This document shows positions 43,470 to 52,480 of a DNA stretch of 64,000 nucleotides, in pieces; position 1 is the stretch's first letter; each line of letters starts with the position of its first letter. Origin of the DNA: an uncultured Dysosmobacter sp. (GTDB lineage Bacteria; Bacillota; Clostridia; Oscillospirales; Oscillospiraceae); contig CAKTIO010000003.1 in assembly GCA_934565855.1 (NCBI GenBank), positions 62,001 to 126,000 of the forward strand, written 5' to 3'. The translations under genes were made by a program, and so were the position numbers. The notes under the pieces were generated by a model, which searched no databases, had not been told where the DNA came from, and worked only from the letters and a program-made list of their open reading frames with translations.

Positions 43470-43793
43470 ATGAGGTATCTGCGGAAGCGGGAGATCCCCG
43501 TGCTTTTGGTGGCGTTCGGAATGGCTGTTGTCTGCATCGCGCTTTCCGCATACAGGGAGACCGGCTATAGAAACGGCGTGTGGCATGAGAACACATGGAG
43601 ATACCGTTCCTCTGCCGCCCGGGTGGAAGACCAGTTGATGGTCAGCACCTACGATATTCTTACCGGGGTGACGACTACGCAGACGTATTCTCGGGAGAGA
43701 ATCATCCGCACGGCGGTGGCAGATGAGCGGAAAAACCACATAGCGGTTTATGGAGAAAATGGAACGCTCCTGTATGAGAGGGAGCTATATTAG
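43470..43793 (+). CDS. Small single-pass membrane or exported protein, unknown
   Basis: A 107-residue protein. Residues 9-27 are hydrophobic (IPVLLVAFGMAVVCIALSA), preceded by basic residues, so it is anchored or exported. The rest is polar and rich in beta-type residues (YDILTGVTTTQTY). I do not recognise a family. It has CAGGAG before the ATG, its own promoter and a terminator, so it is a real, separate gene. Confidence 0.7.
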   Translation: MRYLRKREIPVLLVAFGMAVVCIALSAYRETGYRNGVWHENTWRYRSSAARVEDQLMVSTYDILTGVTTTQTYSRERIIRTAVADERKNHIAVYGENGTLLYERELY

Positions 43794-43837
43794 GAGATCG
43801 GGTAAAAAGGCTTCGGTAAATAATCGGTAAATAAGAT

Positions 43838-43877
43838 ACGCCGCGGCGCATTCCCAAAAGCGGGAGCGCCGCGGCGT
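43838..43877. terminator. Bidirectional terminator
   Basis: ACGCCGCGGCGC and GCGCCGCGGCGT form a perfect 12-base stem between converging genes, with short T runs on either side. Confidence 0.8.
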
Positions 43878-43897
43878 TTGCTTTAATAAGGGCGGCA

Positions 43898-45175
43898 TCA
43901 GGCACTGCGCTGCCGGGTGCGGCAGAGGGCTACCCCAAGAAGCAGCCCGATGATTGCCGGAGCCATCCAGCCGAAGCCAAAGGAGGACAGCGGCAGCTGG
44001 TCCAGAATTTCCATAGGAACGCCGCAGCTGCGCAGGAAGGACAGTCCGCTGTATAGCAGCGCGCCTGCCGCTGCCAGCTGTAGGGGCAGATCTTCCGGCA
44101 GCCAGCGGCGGAAGAACGCCAGAACGATCAGCACCAGCGTGGGAGGATAGACCAGCTCCAGCACCGGCGCGGCAATGGAGACGATCTGCTCCAGCCCAAT
44201 GTTGGATACCACGGCGCTGAACACACAGATAACTGCCACCAGCGCCTTATAGGGCAGTTTCCCCTTGGAAAGCTCGGAGAAAAACGCGGCGGAGGAGCTG
44301 ACCAGCGCTACGGCGGTAGTCACACAAGCCAGTGCCACCACGATGGAGAACAGGAAAATACCGCCGTGTCCCAGCAGGTTGCGCACAATGGCGACCATCA
44401 GATAGGTCCGCAGGACGGACAGGTTGAAAAATTCCGACATCGTTACGCCCAGATACGTCAGTCCCAGGTAGACCACCAGCAGCACGGTCCCGGCGATGAT
44501 GCCGGCGCCTGCCACCACCCGGTACTGCGCCTTGGTCTCGGTGTGTCCCTTTTCCCGGGCGCTGTTCAGCACGATGATGCCGAACACCATCGCCGCCAGC
44601 ACATCCATTGTCTGATAGCCGGCCTCAATGCCGGTGCGCACCACGTTATCCACCAGTACCCGGTCCGGTACAGAGCCGATGGGGCTGACCACACCCTTGA
44701 CAATGAGGATCAGCAGACCGATCAGCAGCGCGGGGGTCAGGAAGCGCCCCACAATATCCACCACGGCGGATTCCTGCAGGCACAACAGCAGGATCACCAG
44801 AAAAAACAGGGCGGAAAACAGTGCCGGACTAAAGCCCGCCGCCAGCGGCAGCACGGACATTTCATAGGTAGTCGCCGCCGTGCGGGGAATGGCAAGCATG
44901 GGACCGATACACAGCACAATGGCGCTCATCAGCACCGCGGAGGGGACCCTGCCCAGGGGCTGTGTGATGCTCTCTGAACCGCCGCCCTTTAAAATGGCGA
45001 ACAGAGCCACCAGTGCCAGACCGATGTCCGCCAGATAGTAGCACAGGAAGCCGAGGAGCCATTCTCTGCCGCAGCCAAGTCCCAGATAGGGCGGGAAAAT
45101 GACGTTTCCTGCGCCGAAGAACATGGAGAAGAGGGCAAATCCAATGACAAAGGTGTCTTTCCATGATTTTTGCAT
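43898..45175 (-). CDS. brnQ: Branched-chain amino acid carrier (LIVCS family)
   Basis: A 425-residue sodium-coupled importer of Leu, Ile and Val with about 12 helices. The start segment FALFSMFFGAGNVIFPPYLGL (about 12-32) is the BrnQ signature. AAAGGAGG precedes the ATG at 45175; the longer frame upstream lacks a site. Its leader contains two hairpins (GGGGAACGCC/GGCGTTCCCC and GGAATCC/GGATTCC). A short frame rich in Ile, Leu and Val lies about 190 bases upstream, so attenuation is possible. Confidence 0.94.
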   Translation of the reverse strand: MQKSWKDTFVIGFALFSMFFGAGNVIFPPYLGLGCGREWLLGFLCYYLADIGLALVALFAILKGGGSESITQPLGRVPSAVLMSAIVLCIGPMLAIPRTAATTYEMSVLPLAAGFSPALFSALFFLVILLLCLQESAVVDIVGRFLTPALLIGLLILIVKGVVSPIGSVPDRVLVDNVVRTGIEAGYQTMDVLAAMVFGIIVLNSAREKGHTETKAQYRVVAGAGIIAGTVLLVVYLGLTYLGVTMSEFFNLSVLRTYLMVAIVRNLLGHGGIFLFSIVVALACVTTAVALVSSSAAFFSELSKGKLPYKALVAVICVFSAVVSNIGLEQIVSIAAPVLELVYPPTLVLIVLAFFRRWLPEDLPLQLAAAGALLYSGLSFLRSCGVPMEILDQLPLSSFGFGWMAPAIIGLLLGVALCRTRQRSA

Positions 45176-45186
45176 AAGTGTCCTCC

Positions 45187-45260
45187 TTTGGAATCCTGCC
45201 ACCGCGTGGGATTCCGGGTGAAGTAAAGGGGAACGCCGGACCCTGCAGGGCGTTCCCCAG
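45187..45260 (-). promoter_or_regulatory. Two hairpins in brnQ leader
   Basis: On the minus strand GGGGAACGCC-11 bases-GGCGTTCCCC is followed by TTTACTT and could act as an intrinsic terminator. GGAATCC-12 bases-GGATTCC then lies directly before the ribosome site AAAGGAGG and could mask it. No T-box consensus is present. Confidence 0.5.
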
Positions 45261-45327
45261 GACAAAGAGCTTGTCTGATGACAGCGTATTTGTCTGATTT
45301 CTTCTCCATCATACCATAGTGTTTGTA

Positions 45328-45344
45328 AATTTACCAGATAAATT
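45328..45344. promoter_or_regulatory. AT-rich inverted repeat upstream of brnQ
   Basis: AATTTA-5 bases-TAAATT is a perfect repeat about 150 bases before brnQ, in an AT-rich stretch that could hold its promoter. Confidence 0.45.
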
Positions 45345-45364
45345 CGGCAAGTTATTTTTTTAAT

Positions 45365-45571
45365 TTATGCAAGATGCACATGACAATCCGTCATAATCTG
45401 GTGGACCGAACCTTGATGCGGTTCCCGCTCCGGAGTAGTGGGAAGCCTTCGGCGGTCCGGACGCGTCCAACTGAATCCGGTGCAGCCTGCAATGGTCCGG
45501 TCGATGGAAAAATGCAGTGAAGCAGTCTTTAAGAGAAATATGACAGCGGTAAGAATGATGATGTTCAGCAT
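45365..45571 (-). CDS. Small Ile/Leu/Val-rich peptide upstream of brnQ
   Basis: A 68-residue frame with GGGGGG about 6-10 bases before its ATG, and a good promoter. The first 15 residues, MLNIIILTAVIFLLK, contain ten Ile, Leu or Val codons. The rest is polar, and the gene ends about 190 bases before brnQ on the same strand. It is either a one-helix membrane peptide or an attenuator leader sensing branched-chain aminoacyl-tRNA. The second idea fits the downstream transporter but is unproven. Confidence 0.4.
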   Translation of the reverse strand: MLNIIILTAVIFLLKTASLHFSIDRTIAGCTGFSWTRPDRRRLPTTPEREPHQGSVHQIMTDCHVHLA

Positions 45572-45594
45572 GGAACTTCCCCCCTTTCGCTTTG

Positions 45595-45623
45595 AGCATA
45601 GCACACGAGAATATCAAAGTAAA
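45595..45623 (-). promoter_or_regulatory. Promoter of Ile/Leu/Val-rich small gene
   Basis: On the minus strand TTTACT (45623-45618), a 17-base spacer and TATGCT (45600-45595) precede the small gene by 24 bases. Confidence 0.6.
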
Positions 45624-45670
45624 ACTGTTATTATTAGTATATATAACAGCTATATTACTGTAATAAAACG

Positions 45671-45711
45671 AAAAAATCGGCGGCAGCCTTATAGGACTGC
45701 CGCCGATTTTT
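45671..45711. terminator. Bidirectional terminator
   Basis: AAAAATCGGCGGCAG and CTGCCGCCGATTTTT form a perfect 15-base stem with A and T runs on both sides. It ends the stalk-domain gene on the minus strand. Confidence 0.93.
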
Positions 45712-45728
45712 AGAGAGGGAGAGCTTGA

Positions 45729-46652
45729 TTACCGGACTGCCGCAGTCAGGGCAAGCAGCTCTGCCTCGGAAACGGGAGCCTCCACTGAGATGGAATAGCT
45801 GTCGCTTCCGTTGCTCCAAACGGCGAGGGAGATCAGTCCATCCGTGCCCTTCAGCGTGACCTCCTGAGAGCCGGTTTTTTCTGTGCGGACCTGGGCGTAG
45901 GTATTGTAATCGCCGCTGATGTCCTCCTTGCCGGGAGCCTTGCGGACCCTTGCGACCTCCTGACCGTCCTTGGTATAGATGACCTCCAGCAGCTCGCCGG
46001 AAACGGCACGGAAGCAGCGGGAATCCGATCCGCCGATACTCTCCGGCAGCGTCAGCTGAATACCGGCAAGGCTCTGTGCCTGCGCCAGAGTAGTGCAGTC
46101 CACAAAAGGATTGGCGATCTGCGTGCTACTGCCGCTCGGCTGACCATTGGTCGCTGCCTTGGTATTCAGATAGACGACACCGTCCTTCAGAGTAACAGCG
46201 CCAGCCTGACTGCCCAGAAGGGCATCAAACAATCCCAGAGGAGCATAGGTCACGCCGTTTACTACATAGGGCGGAACGCCCAGGGAAAAGGGGGCGGACA
46301 TGCCTACCATGTCTGGGATGCTGGTAGTCACCTGATAAAGGTCCCTTCCCACTGTCACGGTGCTGTGCATTACGCCGTTGTCCAGAGTAATGGTGCCGTC
46401 TCCGTTCCAGGTGACGGTAAAGCCCAGCTGTTCCGCCACTGCCCGGAGGGGGACCATCATGGTGACGGTGATATCAGTGGATTTTCCATCTATGGAGAGC
46501 GGGTAGCCGCAGTTGGTGCCGGAAGTGTTCGTCGCGGTAGAGATCAGCGCAGCCGCCGGAGCGGCAGTTACAGCAGGGGACTCCGCCGCCAGTGCGGAGA
46601 CAGAGGACATTGCCAGCAGGGCGCACAGCGCCAGCGCAAAACGTTTTTTCAT
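45729..46652 (-). CDS. Exported stalk-domain protein (copper amine oxidase N-terminal-like)
   Basis: A 307-residue exported protein with a signal peptide over about residues 1-22. The stalk domain (Cu_amine_oxidN1-like) is visible as VPLRAVAEQLGFTVTWNGDGTITL near 68-91, with YVVNGVTYAPLGLFDALLG following. The C-terminal half, about 160-307, is a separate beta-rich domain with an SVEAPVSEAELLAL end. Such proteins attach to the cell surface; the role is unknown. The ATG at 46652 is used; a TTG three codons upstream is too close to AGGAAGGA. Confidence 0.82.
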   Translation of the reverse strand: MKKRFALALCALLAMSSVSALAAESPAVTAAPAAALISTATNTSGTNCGYPLSIDGKSTDITVTMMVPLRAVAEQLGFTVTWNGDGTITLDNGVMHSTVTVGRDLYQVTTSIPDMVGMSAPFSLGVPPYVVNGVTYAPLGLFDALLGSQAGAVTLKDGVVYLNTKAATNGQPSGSSTQIANPFVDCTTLAQAQSLAGIQLTLPESIGGSDSRCFRAVSGELLEVIYTKDGQEVARVRKAPGKEDISGDYNTYAQVRTEKTGSQEVTLKGTDGLISLAVWSNGSDSYSISVEAPVSEAELLALTAAVR

Positions 46653-46786
46653 GGTATCCAAATTCCTTCCTGATTTAAAATTTCCTGTACGGTCTCACGG
46701 GAACCGTTCTGCCATAGATACAGATGAGGAGAGGGAAATGTTGCAGAGCTTTCAAAAAAATTTGAAAAATTTTCTGAAACAGAAAG

Positions 46787-46812
46787 CGCCCCGCTTTTTG
46801 GAAAGCGGGGCG
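46787..46812 (-). terminator. Terminator after LysR gene
   Basis: CGCCCCGCTTT and AAAGCGGGGCG form a perfect 11-base stem with a 4-base loop. CTTTCTGTTTC follows on the minus strand. Confidence 0.75.
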
Positions 46813-46858
46813 GAAGGATTTGCGAAGGCGGCTGCCAGTATGGCAGTTCCGCAGAATT

Positions 46859-47770
46859 TCAGAGGATCTCCTGTCCCTTGGCATCCTGCACCAGGGAGAT
46901 GAGGTCCCGGACGACTTTGGAAACGGGGCGTTCCGCCTTCAGAATAAAGCCGGTGGCAAAGGTCAGCATAGGCTCCAGCGGACGGATGACCAGACCGTAG
47001 CTTTGAAGCCGCCGCGCCATATACCGGTCCGAGGCATTGAGAAAGCCTATGTAGTTGCCATCCTTAATGGCGTTGAGCATACAGAAGATCTGATTGTGGG
47101 AGGAGTGGATTCGCGGCACGATACCTGCCGCCTCGATCCGTTCCAGAACCTTTTCCCGGATCATGGCTTTTTCATCCAGCAGAACCAGCTCCACGCCGTC
47201 CAGATCCGAGGCGGCAATGCGGTCCTTCAGCGCCAGCGGATGCTCCGGCGGCATAACGGCAAACACCTGTGCCCCGGCAACAGGAATCAGCTGCAGGGCA
47301 GGGTCGCTGCCCTCAGCAGGCAGGGCGTTATAGGAAACATCCAGTACCTCCTGCTTGACCTTCTCAATCTGCTCCTTCATGGACCCCTCCTCCAAATAAA
47401 AGGAGGTATTGGGAAAATGCTGAACGAACTGGTCAGAGTGCAGGAAAAACATCAGGGAAAGCCCCAGCGTAGGGGAGATCCCCACCCGGATAGAGCGGCT
47501 GCGGGAGGAGGAAAAGTCCGCCATGCGGGCTTCCGCCATCCGGCACTCCTGCAAAATTTTTCTGGCGTACACCACCAGCTCCTCGCCCTCCGGGGTAAAC
47601 TCAATGCCCTTTGGGGTCCGGGCAATCAGCTTGACGCCCAGGTCCTTTTCCAGTCCCTTGATGGCGATGGAGACAGAGGACTGCGACACAAAAAGTTCTT
47701 CGCTTGCCTTGGTAAAACTGTGGTAGCGGTGAATCGCATCCAAGTATTGAAGACGTCGAAGATCCAGCAT
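46859..47770 (-). CDS. LysR family regulator of KDG-permease locus
   Basis: A 303-residue LysR protein with HTH over about residues 4-60 (HSFTKASEELFVSQSSVSIAIKGLEKDLG). It is divergent from kdgT, with 320 bases between. A GGAAATTTCC palindrome at 47834-47843 lies in that region and may be part of its binding site. It probably controls the permease and hydroxyacid dehydrogenase genes. AAGGAG precedes the ATG. Confidence 0.9.
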   Translation of the reverse strand: MLDLRRLQYLDAIHRYHSFTKASEELFVSQSSVSIAIKGLEKDLGVKLIARTPKGIEFTPEGEELVVYARKILQECRMAEARMADFSSSRSRSIRVGISPTLGLSLMFFLHSDQFVQHFPNTSFYLEEGSMKEQIEKVKQEVLDVSYNALPAEGSDPALQLIPVAGAQVFAVMPPEHPLALKDRIAASDLDGVELVLLDEKAMIREKVLERIEAAGIVPRIHSSHNQIFCMLNAIKDGNYIGFLNASDRYMARRLQSYGLVIRPLEPMLTFATGFILKAERPVSKVVRDLISLVQDAKGQEIL

Positions 47771-48090
47771 AATGACATCTCCTTCCGGGAAAGCTCGGGG
47801 AGAACCGGGGTAAAGAATCTGTTAAAAACCAATGGAAATTTCCAATGGAAATAGAGAAAAAATTGAACTTTCCCACAAATATTTTTTCTGTATTTTTACA
47901 CTTTCTACAAGGAAAGTCAATAGGTATTGAATCTTTATATAGTACGATAAATGAAATGAATTTCACAAATTTTCGACAATTGTCTATGCTGATACCTGTT
48001 CCCGGGTTGGACAGGTTCCACAAGCGGGCTGTGCAGCCGCGGGATGTTCCCTGAAAAACTGACGGAAAATTAGAGAGGAGTACACGTTTC
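47771..48090. promoter_or_regulatory. Divergent control region, LysR and kdgT
   Basis: No gene is seen in these 320 bases, which are AT-rich compared with the window. A GGAAATTTCC palindrome lies at 47834-47843, a TATAGT box at 47938-47943 lacks a good -35, and a GC-rich hairpin-prone stretch lies near 48000-48050. The pattern suits an activator-dependent promoter. Confidence 0.5.
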
Positions 48091-49080
48091 ATGCAAGTTC
48101 CAGTGAAAGCTTGGTTGGACAAGGTCCCCGGCGGAATCATCATTGTGCCGCTGTTTCTGGGGTGCCTGATCAACACCTTTTTCCCCGCTGCCCTCCGCAT
48201 CGGCAGCTTTACCACCGGTATCGTAGACGGCACCAGCGCTCTGGTGGGTATTTTCTTTGTCTGTATGGGCGCTCAGCTGGACCTGAAATGCGCTCCTCAG
48301 GCAATGAAGACCGGCTTTTCCATCACCATTGCCAAGTTTGCGGTGAGCGTTGCCATCGGTCTGGCGGCGGCAAAGTTTTTCCATGACAGTCTGTTTGGCC
48401 TCAGCGCCCTGGCGATCATCGCCGCAGTGTCCAACTCCAACGGCGCCCTGTTTGGCGCGCTGACCAAGACCTATGGCTCTGAGTCCGATCAGGGTGCCGT
48501 GGCGATCATCTCCCTGAACGACGGTCCCTTCCTCACGATGGTGGCAATGGGGACTGCCGGTCTGGCGACCATTCCCTGGATGACACTGGTGGCGTCCGTG
48601 CTGCCCCTGCTGGTGGGGATTATTCTGGGCAACCTGGACCCCAAAATGCGCAAGTGCCTCAGCGACGGCGGCGAGGTGACCATCATGGTGCTGGGCTTTG
48701 CCCTGGGTGCAAACATGAGCCTGCAGCAGGTGGCGCAGGGCGGTCTGTCCGGTGTGGTGCTGGGTCTCATTACCGTAACAGTGGGCGCGGTGTTCAACAT
48801 TCTGGCGGATAAGGTCACCGGAGGCTCCGGTGTGGCAGGCGCGTCCATTTCCAGCGTGGGCGGCAATGCCGTGGCGACCCCGATGGCTCTGGCGAAGGTA
48901 GATGCGTCTCTGGCGGGAACGGCAGCCATTGCCACTCCGCAGGTGGCGGCAGCTGTGGTGGTCACCGCCATTCTCTGCCCGTTCCTCACCAGCTGGGTCA
49001 GCAAGCGGAACGGCAAAAGAAACGGTGTTCCCTATAAAAAGGTCGCCGACGAGGTGGCACAGGAAAATAATACCTATTAA
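48091..49080 (+). CDS. kdgT: 2-keto-3-deoxygluconate permease
   Basis: A 329-residue membrane protein with about ten helices, matching the KdgT family in length and in the segments KVPGGIIIVPLFLGCLINTFFP (about 11-32) and LSDGGEVTIMVLGFALGA. It imports 2-keto-3-deoxygluconate, a product of pectin and uronate breakdown, by proton symport. GAGAGGAG precedes the ATG. The next gene, 66 bases downstream, is a hydroxyacid dehydrogenase that may act on a derived product. Confidence 0.92.
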   Translation: MQVPVKAWLDKVPGGIIIVPLFLGCLINTFFPAALRIGSFTTGIVDGTSALVGIFFVCMGAQLDLKCAPQAMKTGFSITIAKFAVSVAIGLAAAKFFHDSLFGLSALAIIAAVSNSNGALFGALTKTYGSESDQGAVAIISLNDGPFLTMVAMGTAGLATIPWMTLVASVLPLLVGIILGNLDPKMRKCLSDGGEVTIMVLGFALGANMSLQQVAQGGLSGVVLGLITVTVGAVFNILADKVTGGSGVAGASISSVGGNAVATPMALAKVDASLAGTAAIATPQVAAAVVVTAILCPFLTSWVSKRNGKRNGVPYKKVADEVAQENNTY

Positions 49081-49146
49081 GGCGGGATGCGTCCCGGTTA
49101 CTATCACAACCATCCAAATTCTGACTAAGAAAGAAGTGCTGACAAG

Positions 49147-50031
49147 ATGAAGATCGGTTTTCTCGGAATGGGCGTTATGGGTCTGCCTATGGCGAAAAAC
49201 GTGGTCAAAAAATCCGGATATGAGGTTCTGGGCTACGATGTGGCGCAGAAGCAGCTGGACGCCTTTGCAGAGGCGGGCGGCACTCCGGTGAAGGACCCCG
49301 TGGAGATCTATAAAAGCTGCGATGTGATTTTGCAGATCCTGCCCACCCATCCCATCATCCGCAACTCTGTGGAGCAGGCGATCCGGTACGGCAAGCCCGG
49401 CAACATCATTGTGGATCTCAGCTCCACCGCGCCGGATATCATTCAGGAGCTGTATGAAAAAACGAAGGCAGCGGGAATGTCCCTGTTAGATTCTCCGGTT
49501 TCCGGCGGAAACCCGATGGCAATCGCGGGTACGCTGGCGATCATGACCGGCGGCGATAAAGAAGCCTTTGAAAAGGCAAAGCCCATTATCTCCTGCATGG
49601 GTACGCCCGTGTATACCGGCAAGCCCGGCAGCGGCAGCGTTACCAAGCTGGTAAACAATATGATCGCTGGTGCCATTATGGTCGCCATTGCAGAGGGCTA
49701 TGCCTTTGCAGCCAAGGCGGGCATTGATCTGGAGACCACCTTTGAGGCGACCCGCGGCGGCTTTGCCGGCGGTCCTGTTTATGAGAACAAGGTCCCCAAG
49801 CTGATCCGCCGGGATTATGAACCGGGCGCCCGGGTGGCGGTCCACCGGAAGGACATCCTGAACGCCAAGCACTTTGCACACCATATGGACGTGGATACCC
49901 CCATGACGGACGTGGTGCTGGAGGTGATGGACTGGATGAACGACAACGGTCACATCGACGAGGACCAGATCGCAATGGTCAAATATTACGAGGACAAGAT
50001 GAACGTCCATGTAGGCTCTGAAAAGGCATAA
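49147..50031 (+). CDS. NAD(P)-dependent beta-hydroxyacid dehydrogenase (GarR/HIBADH family)
   Basis: A 294-residue enzyme with the Rossmann loop GMGVMG (7-12), DSPVSGGNPMAIAGTL near 116-131 and the catalytic Lys in TKLVNNM near 171. Tartronate semialdehyde reductase fits its position beside KdgT, but 3-hydroxyisobutyrate dehydrogenase cannot be excluded. It is a paralog of the gene at 27971, sharing the GVMG..A.N.VKKSG start. The only upstream site, AGAAAG, is weak, so it may depend on translation of kdgT. Confidence 0.9.
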   Translation: MKIGFLGMGVMGLPMAKNVVKKSGYEVLGYDVAQKQLDAFAEAGGTPVKDPVEIYKSCDVILQILPTHPIIRNSVEQAIRYGKPGNIIVDLSSTAPDIIQELYEKTKAAGMSLLDSPVSGGNPMAIAGTLAIMTGGDKEAFEKAKPIISCMGTPVYTGKPGSGSVTKLVNNMIAGAIMVAIAEGYAFAAKAGIDLETTFEATRGGFAGGPVYENKVPKLIRRDYEPGARVAVHRKDILNAKHFAHHMDVDTPMTDVVLEVMDWMNDNGHIDEDQIAMVKYYEDKMNVHVGSEKA

Positions 50032-50109
50032 CCTGTTTTCCCATTTTTACCCCTCCTTCACATACATTCATTTTCATTTGCACACGGAGAAACTTTTTCT
50101 TTTCCTTGA

Positions 50110-50147
50110 GGAGAGAGCGGCGCAGCACCAGCTGCGCCGCTCTCTCC
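50110..50147. terminator. Terminator between converging genes
   Basis: GGAGAGAGCGGCGCAG and CTGCGCCGCTCTCTCC form a perfect 16-base stem with a 6-base loop. The T runs are weak, but the stem separates converging genes. Confidence 0.75.
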
Positions 50148-50178
50148 GTTGTATCTGAATATTAAGGGGAATATCCGG

Positions 50179-51069
50179 TCAATCTGCGTCGGATTGCTGC
50201 AGCAGGGAGATGAAGCCGGACATCTGGGGTGTGACCCATTTATTTTTGTGGTAAAAGACCTGCTGCCACAGGCGGAAGGCGCAGTCCTCCACCTCCAGTG
50301 CCACCAGCTCGCCATGCTGAAGGGGCGACTGAATGACATAGGATGGCAGAAGAGAGACGCCCATTCCCAGCTTTACCAGCGAGATGATGGCGGAGGTACT
50401 GTCCACCTCCAGCATGGGAGTCAGCTCCAGATCCCGCTGGGCGGCGGCATATTCCAGCTCCCGGCGGTAAATGCTGCTGCGCTCCGTCAGGATCAGGGGC
50501 ATCCGGCAGATTTCTCCGAACCGGAGGGGGCGGTGCAGGGCATAGGGCGAATTTGCCGCGGCGACAAAGCGGATGTCGGTCTCCTTTTCATAGGCGCGGA
50601 CACAGTCCCGCTCTGACCGCCGGGGACCCAGGGTGAAAATGATGTCCAGCTCATTGTGCCGCAGCAGGGAGAACAGCTCCTCGCTGGATTCCGTCTTGGT
50701 TTGAAGGGTGATGTGGGGAAACTGCTGGTGATAGGCGGGCAGCTGCGGCAGGAAAATGTGGAGAAACAGCGATTCCAGAATGCCTAGCCGCAGGGACCCG
50801 TGCAGCGAAGCAGGCTCCTGAGAGGGGATGAGCTTGATCTGCTGGGAGATAGCGGACAGCTGGTTGGCATAGATGAGAAATTCCTGCCCGCGGGAGGTCA
50901 GGGAAATGCGCTTTCCCACCCGGTCAAACAGCTGGTAGCCCAGCTCTTCCTCCAGCTGCCGGATCTGCACGGTGACGGTGGATTGGGAATAGCCCAGTGT
51001 CTCTGCCGCCCGGGTGAAATTTTCCATCTCTGCCACCCGGAGAAAGGTGACGACATTCCGCAGCTCCAT
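50179..51069 (-). CDS. LysR family regulator of opine-dehydrogenase/MmgE-PrpD locus
   Basis: A 296-residue LysR protein with an N-terminal HTH over about residues 1-58 (NFTRAAETLGYSQSTVTVQIRQLEEELG). It is divergent from a two-gene unit of opine-dehydrogenase-like and MmgE/PrpD proteins, with 153 bases between. It probably activates them in response to their substrate. GGAGG lies before the ATG. Confidence 0.9.
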   Translation of the reverse strand: MELRNVVTFLRVAEMENFTRAAETLGYSQSTVTVQIRQLEEELGYQLFDRVGKRISLTSRGQEFLIYANQLSAISQQIKLIPSQEPASLHGSLRLGILESLFLHIFLPQLPAYHQQFPHITLQTKTESSEELFSLLRHNELDIIFTLGPRRSERDCVRAYEKETDIRFVAAANSPYALHRPLRFGEICRMPLILTERSSIYRRELEYAAAQRDLELTPMLEVDSTSAIISLVKLGMGVSLLPSYVIQSPLQHGELVALEVEDCAFRLWQQVFYHKNKWVTPQMSGFISLLQQSDAD

Positions 51070-51222
51070 AGTGTTCCTCCGACGATGAAAATTTTTAATG
51101 GATATAATGAAAAGGATTCGTTTTAAAAATTATAAACTTCTTTGTATACTTTGTCCATCAGGAACGGAGAAAAACTCCGGAAAATCAGAAAAATCGTAAA
51201 ATTCGACATGGAGGGCTGACAG

Positions 51223-52464
51223 ATGAGTAAGATGGAGTATTTGAAGGATATGCCGGTGGCAGTTTTGGGCGGCGGCGCGGTAGGCAAAACCTGCGCGGCA
51301 GATATCAAGCTGGCTGGACGAGAGGTCCGCCTGTTCGACGTAATGCCGTTTGCGGAGACCTCTCTGAAGGACCTGGACAAGACCGGCATCCTGTTTGACG
51401 GTGTACAGAGAAACAAATACTGTTTTGAGCGGTCCGGCAGAGCCTTTTTGGATGTCGTGACAACGGACATTGAGAAGGCGGTCAAGGGTGCGGGACACAT
51501 TGTGGTATCCTGCGGCTCTTGGGGACATGAGGCAATGTTCCGGGCGCTGATCCCCTGTCTGGAGGATGGACAGGTGGTCAACGTCTTTGCGGATAACTTC
51601 GGCTGCCTGCTGCTGCGCAAGCTGATGCGGGAAATGGGCTGCACCAAGAAGGTCATCGTGGGCGGCTGGTCCTCCGCACCCTACGGCACCCGTATTGAAA
51701 GCATCGGCAAGTTCCAGTTCCCCCATGTCAGTGCCAAATACCGTGCCATTACTCTGCGGGGCGCGGCGCTGCCTATGACGGATACGGACGATTTCCTGGA
51801 GGCGTCCCGTTATCTGCCCTGCATGGATGCTGTGCCCAACGGAGACGGTCCCTCCCGCGCCAACACCGTTCTGGATGTGGACTTTGCCAATGTGAACCCG
51901 GTCATCCATGTGCCGGCAACGGTTCTGGGCGTTTCCACGATGGAGAACTGGGGCGTGATTTTCGGCGGATACGATAAGAACAGCTACTCCATGTATTCTC
52001 ACGGACTCTGCCCCTCCATCTGCGAGGTGCAGTACCAGTTCTACAACGAAGAGATCGCGCTGGCGGAAGCCATCGGCGTGGGAACCCCCAGCTATAAGAA
52101 GGAGATGTTCTTCTCCCGCCGCAGTGTGCTGACGCAGGAGTACATGGGTCTGGATAAGGACGGAAACGACAATGTGGTCTTCCCGCTGGACCAGCCCTCC
52201 AACGAGGGCAACACCGGTCCCAACAGCATCCATCACCGTTACATGACCGAGGATGTGCCCATCGGCTGCAAGATCTATCACGACCTGGGCGTGCAGTATG
52301 GCGTGGTGACGCCCATCATTGACTCCATGATCGTTCTGGCAGGCGCCATGCACCAGAAAAACTTCTTTGAGACCAGCCGTTACAACCTGGCGTACCTGGG
52401 TATTGACGGTATGAGCCGGGAAGAGCTGCTGGCATACCTGAACGACGGAGCCTACACCCGCTGA
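51223..52464 (+). CDS. NAD/NADP octopine/nopaline dehydrogenase-like protein
   Basis: A 413-residue enzyme. An N-terminal Rossmann domain carries GGGAVG (16-21), and the C-terminal half is the NAD_octopine-type helical domain, with HVPATVLGVSTMENWG near 228-243. Family members reduce or oxidise N-(carboxyalkyl) amino acids (opines) or related acids. GGAGGG precedes the ATG. It is followed, 16 bases later, by an MmgE/PrpD gene, so the two probably degrade the same opine-like compound. Confidence 0.85.
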   Translation: MSKMEYLKDMPVAVLGGGAVGKTCAADIKLAGREVRLFDVMPFAETSLKDLDKTGILFDGVQRNKYCFERSGRAFLDVVTTDIEKAVKGAGHIVVSCGSWGHEAMFRALIPCLEDGQVVNVFADNFGCLLLRKLMREMGCTKKVIVGGWSSAPYGTRIESIGKFQFPHVSAKYRAITLRGAALPMTDTDDFLEASRYLPCMDAVPNGDGPSRANTVLDVDFANVNPVIHVPATVLGVSTMENWGVIFGGYDKNSYSMYSHGLCPSICEVQYQFYNEEIALAEAIGVGTPSYKKEMFFSRRSVLTQEYMGLDKDGNDNVVFPLDQPSNEGNTGPNSIHHRYMTEDVPIGCKIYHDLGVQYGVVTPIIDSMIVLAGAMHQKNFFETSRYNLAYLGIDGMSREELLAYLNDGAYTR

Positions 52465-52480
52465 CAGAACAGGAGGAGCT

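Noticed and set aside
45187..45260. T-box riboswitch before brnQ
   Set aside because: The minus strand reads CGCGGTGGCA near the hairpin, but the T-box needs GGTGGNACCGCG. Order and spacing do not match.
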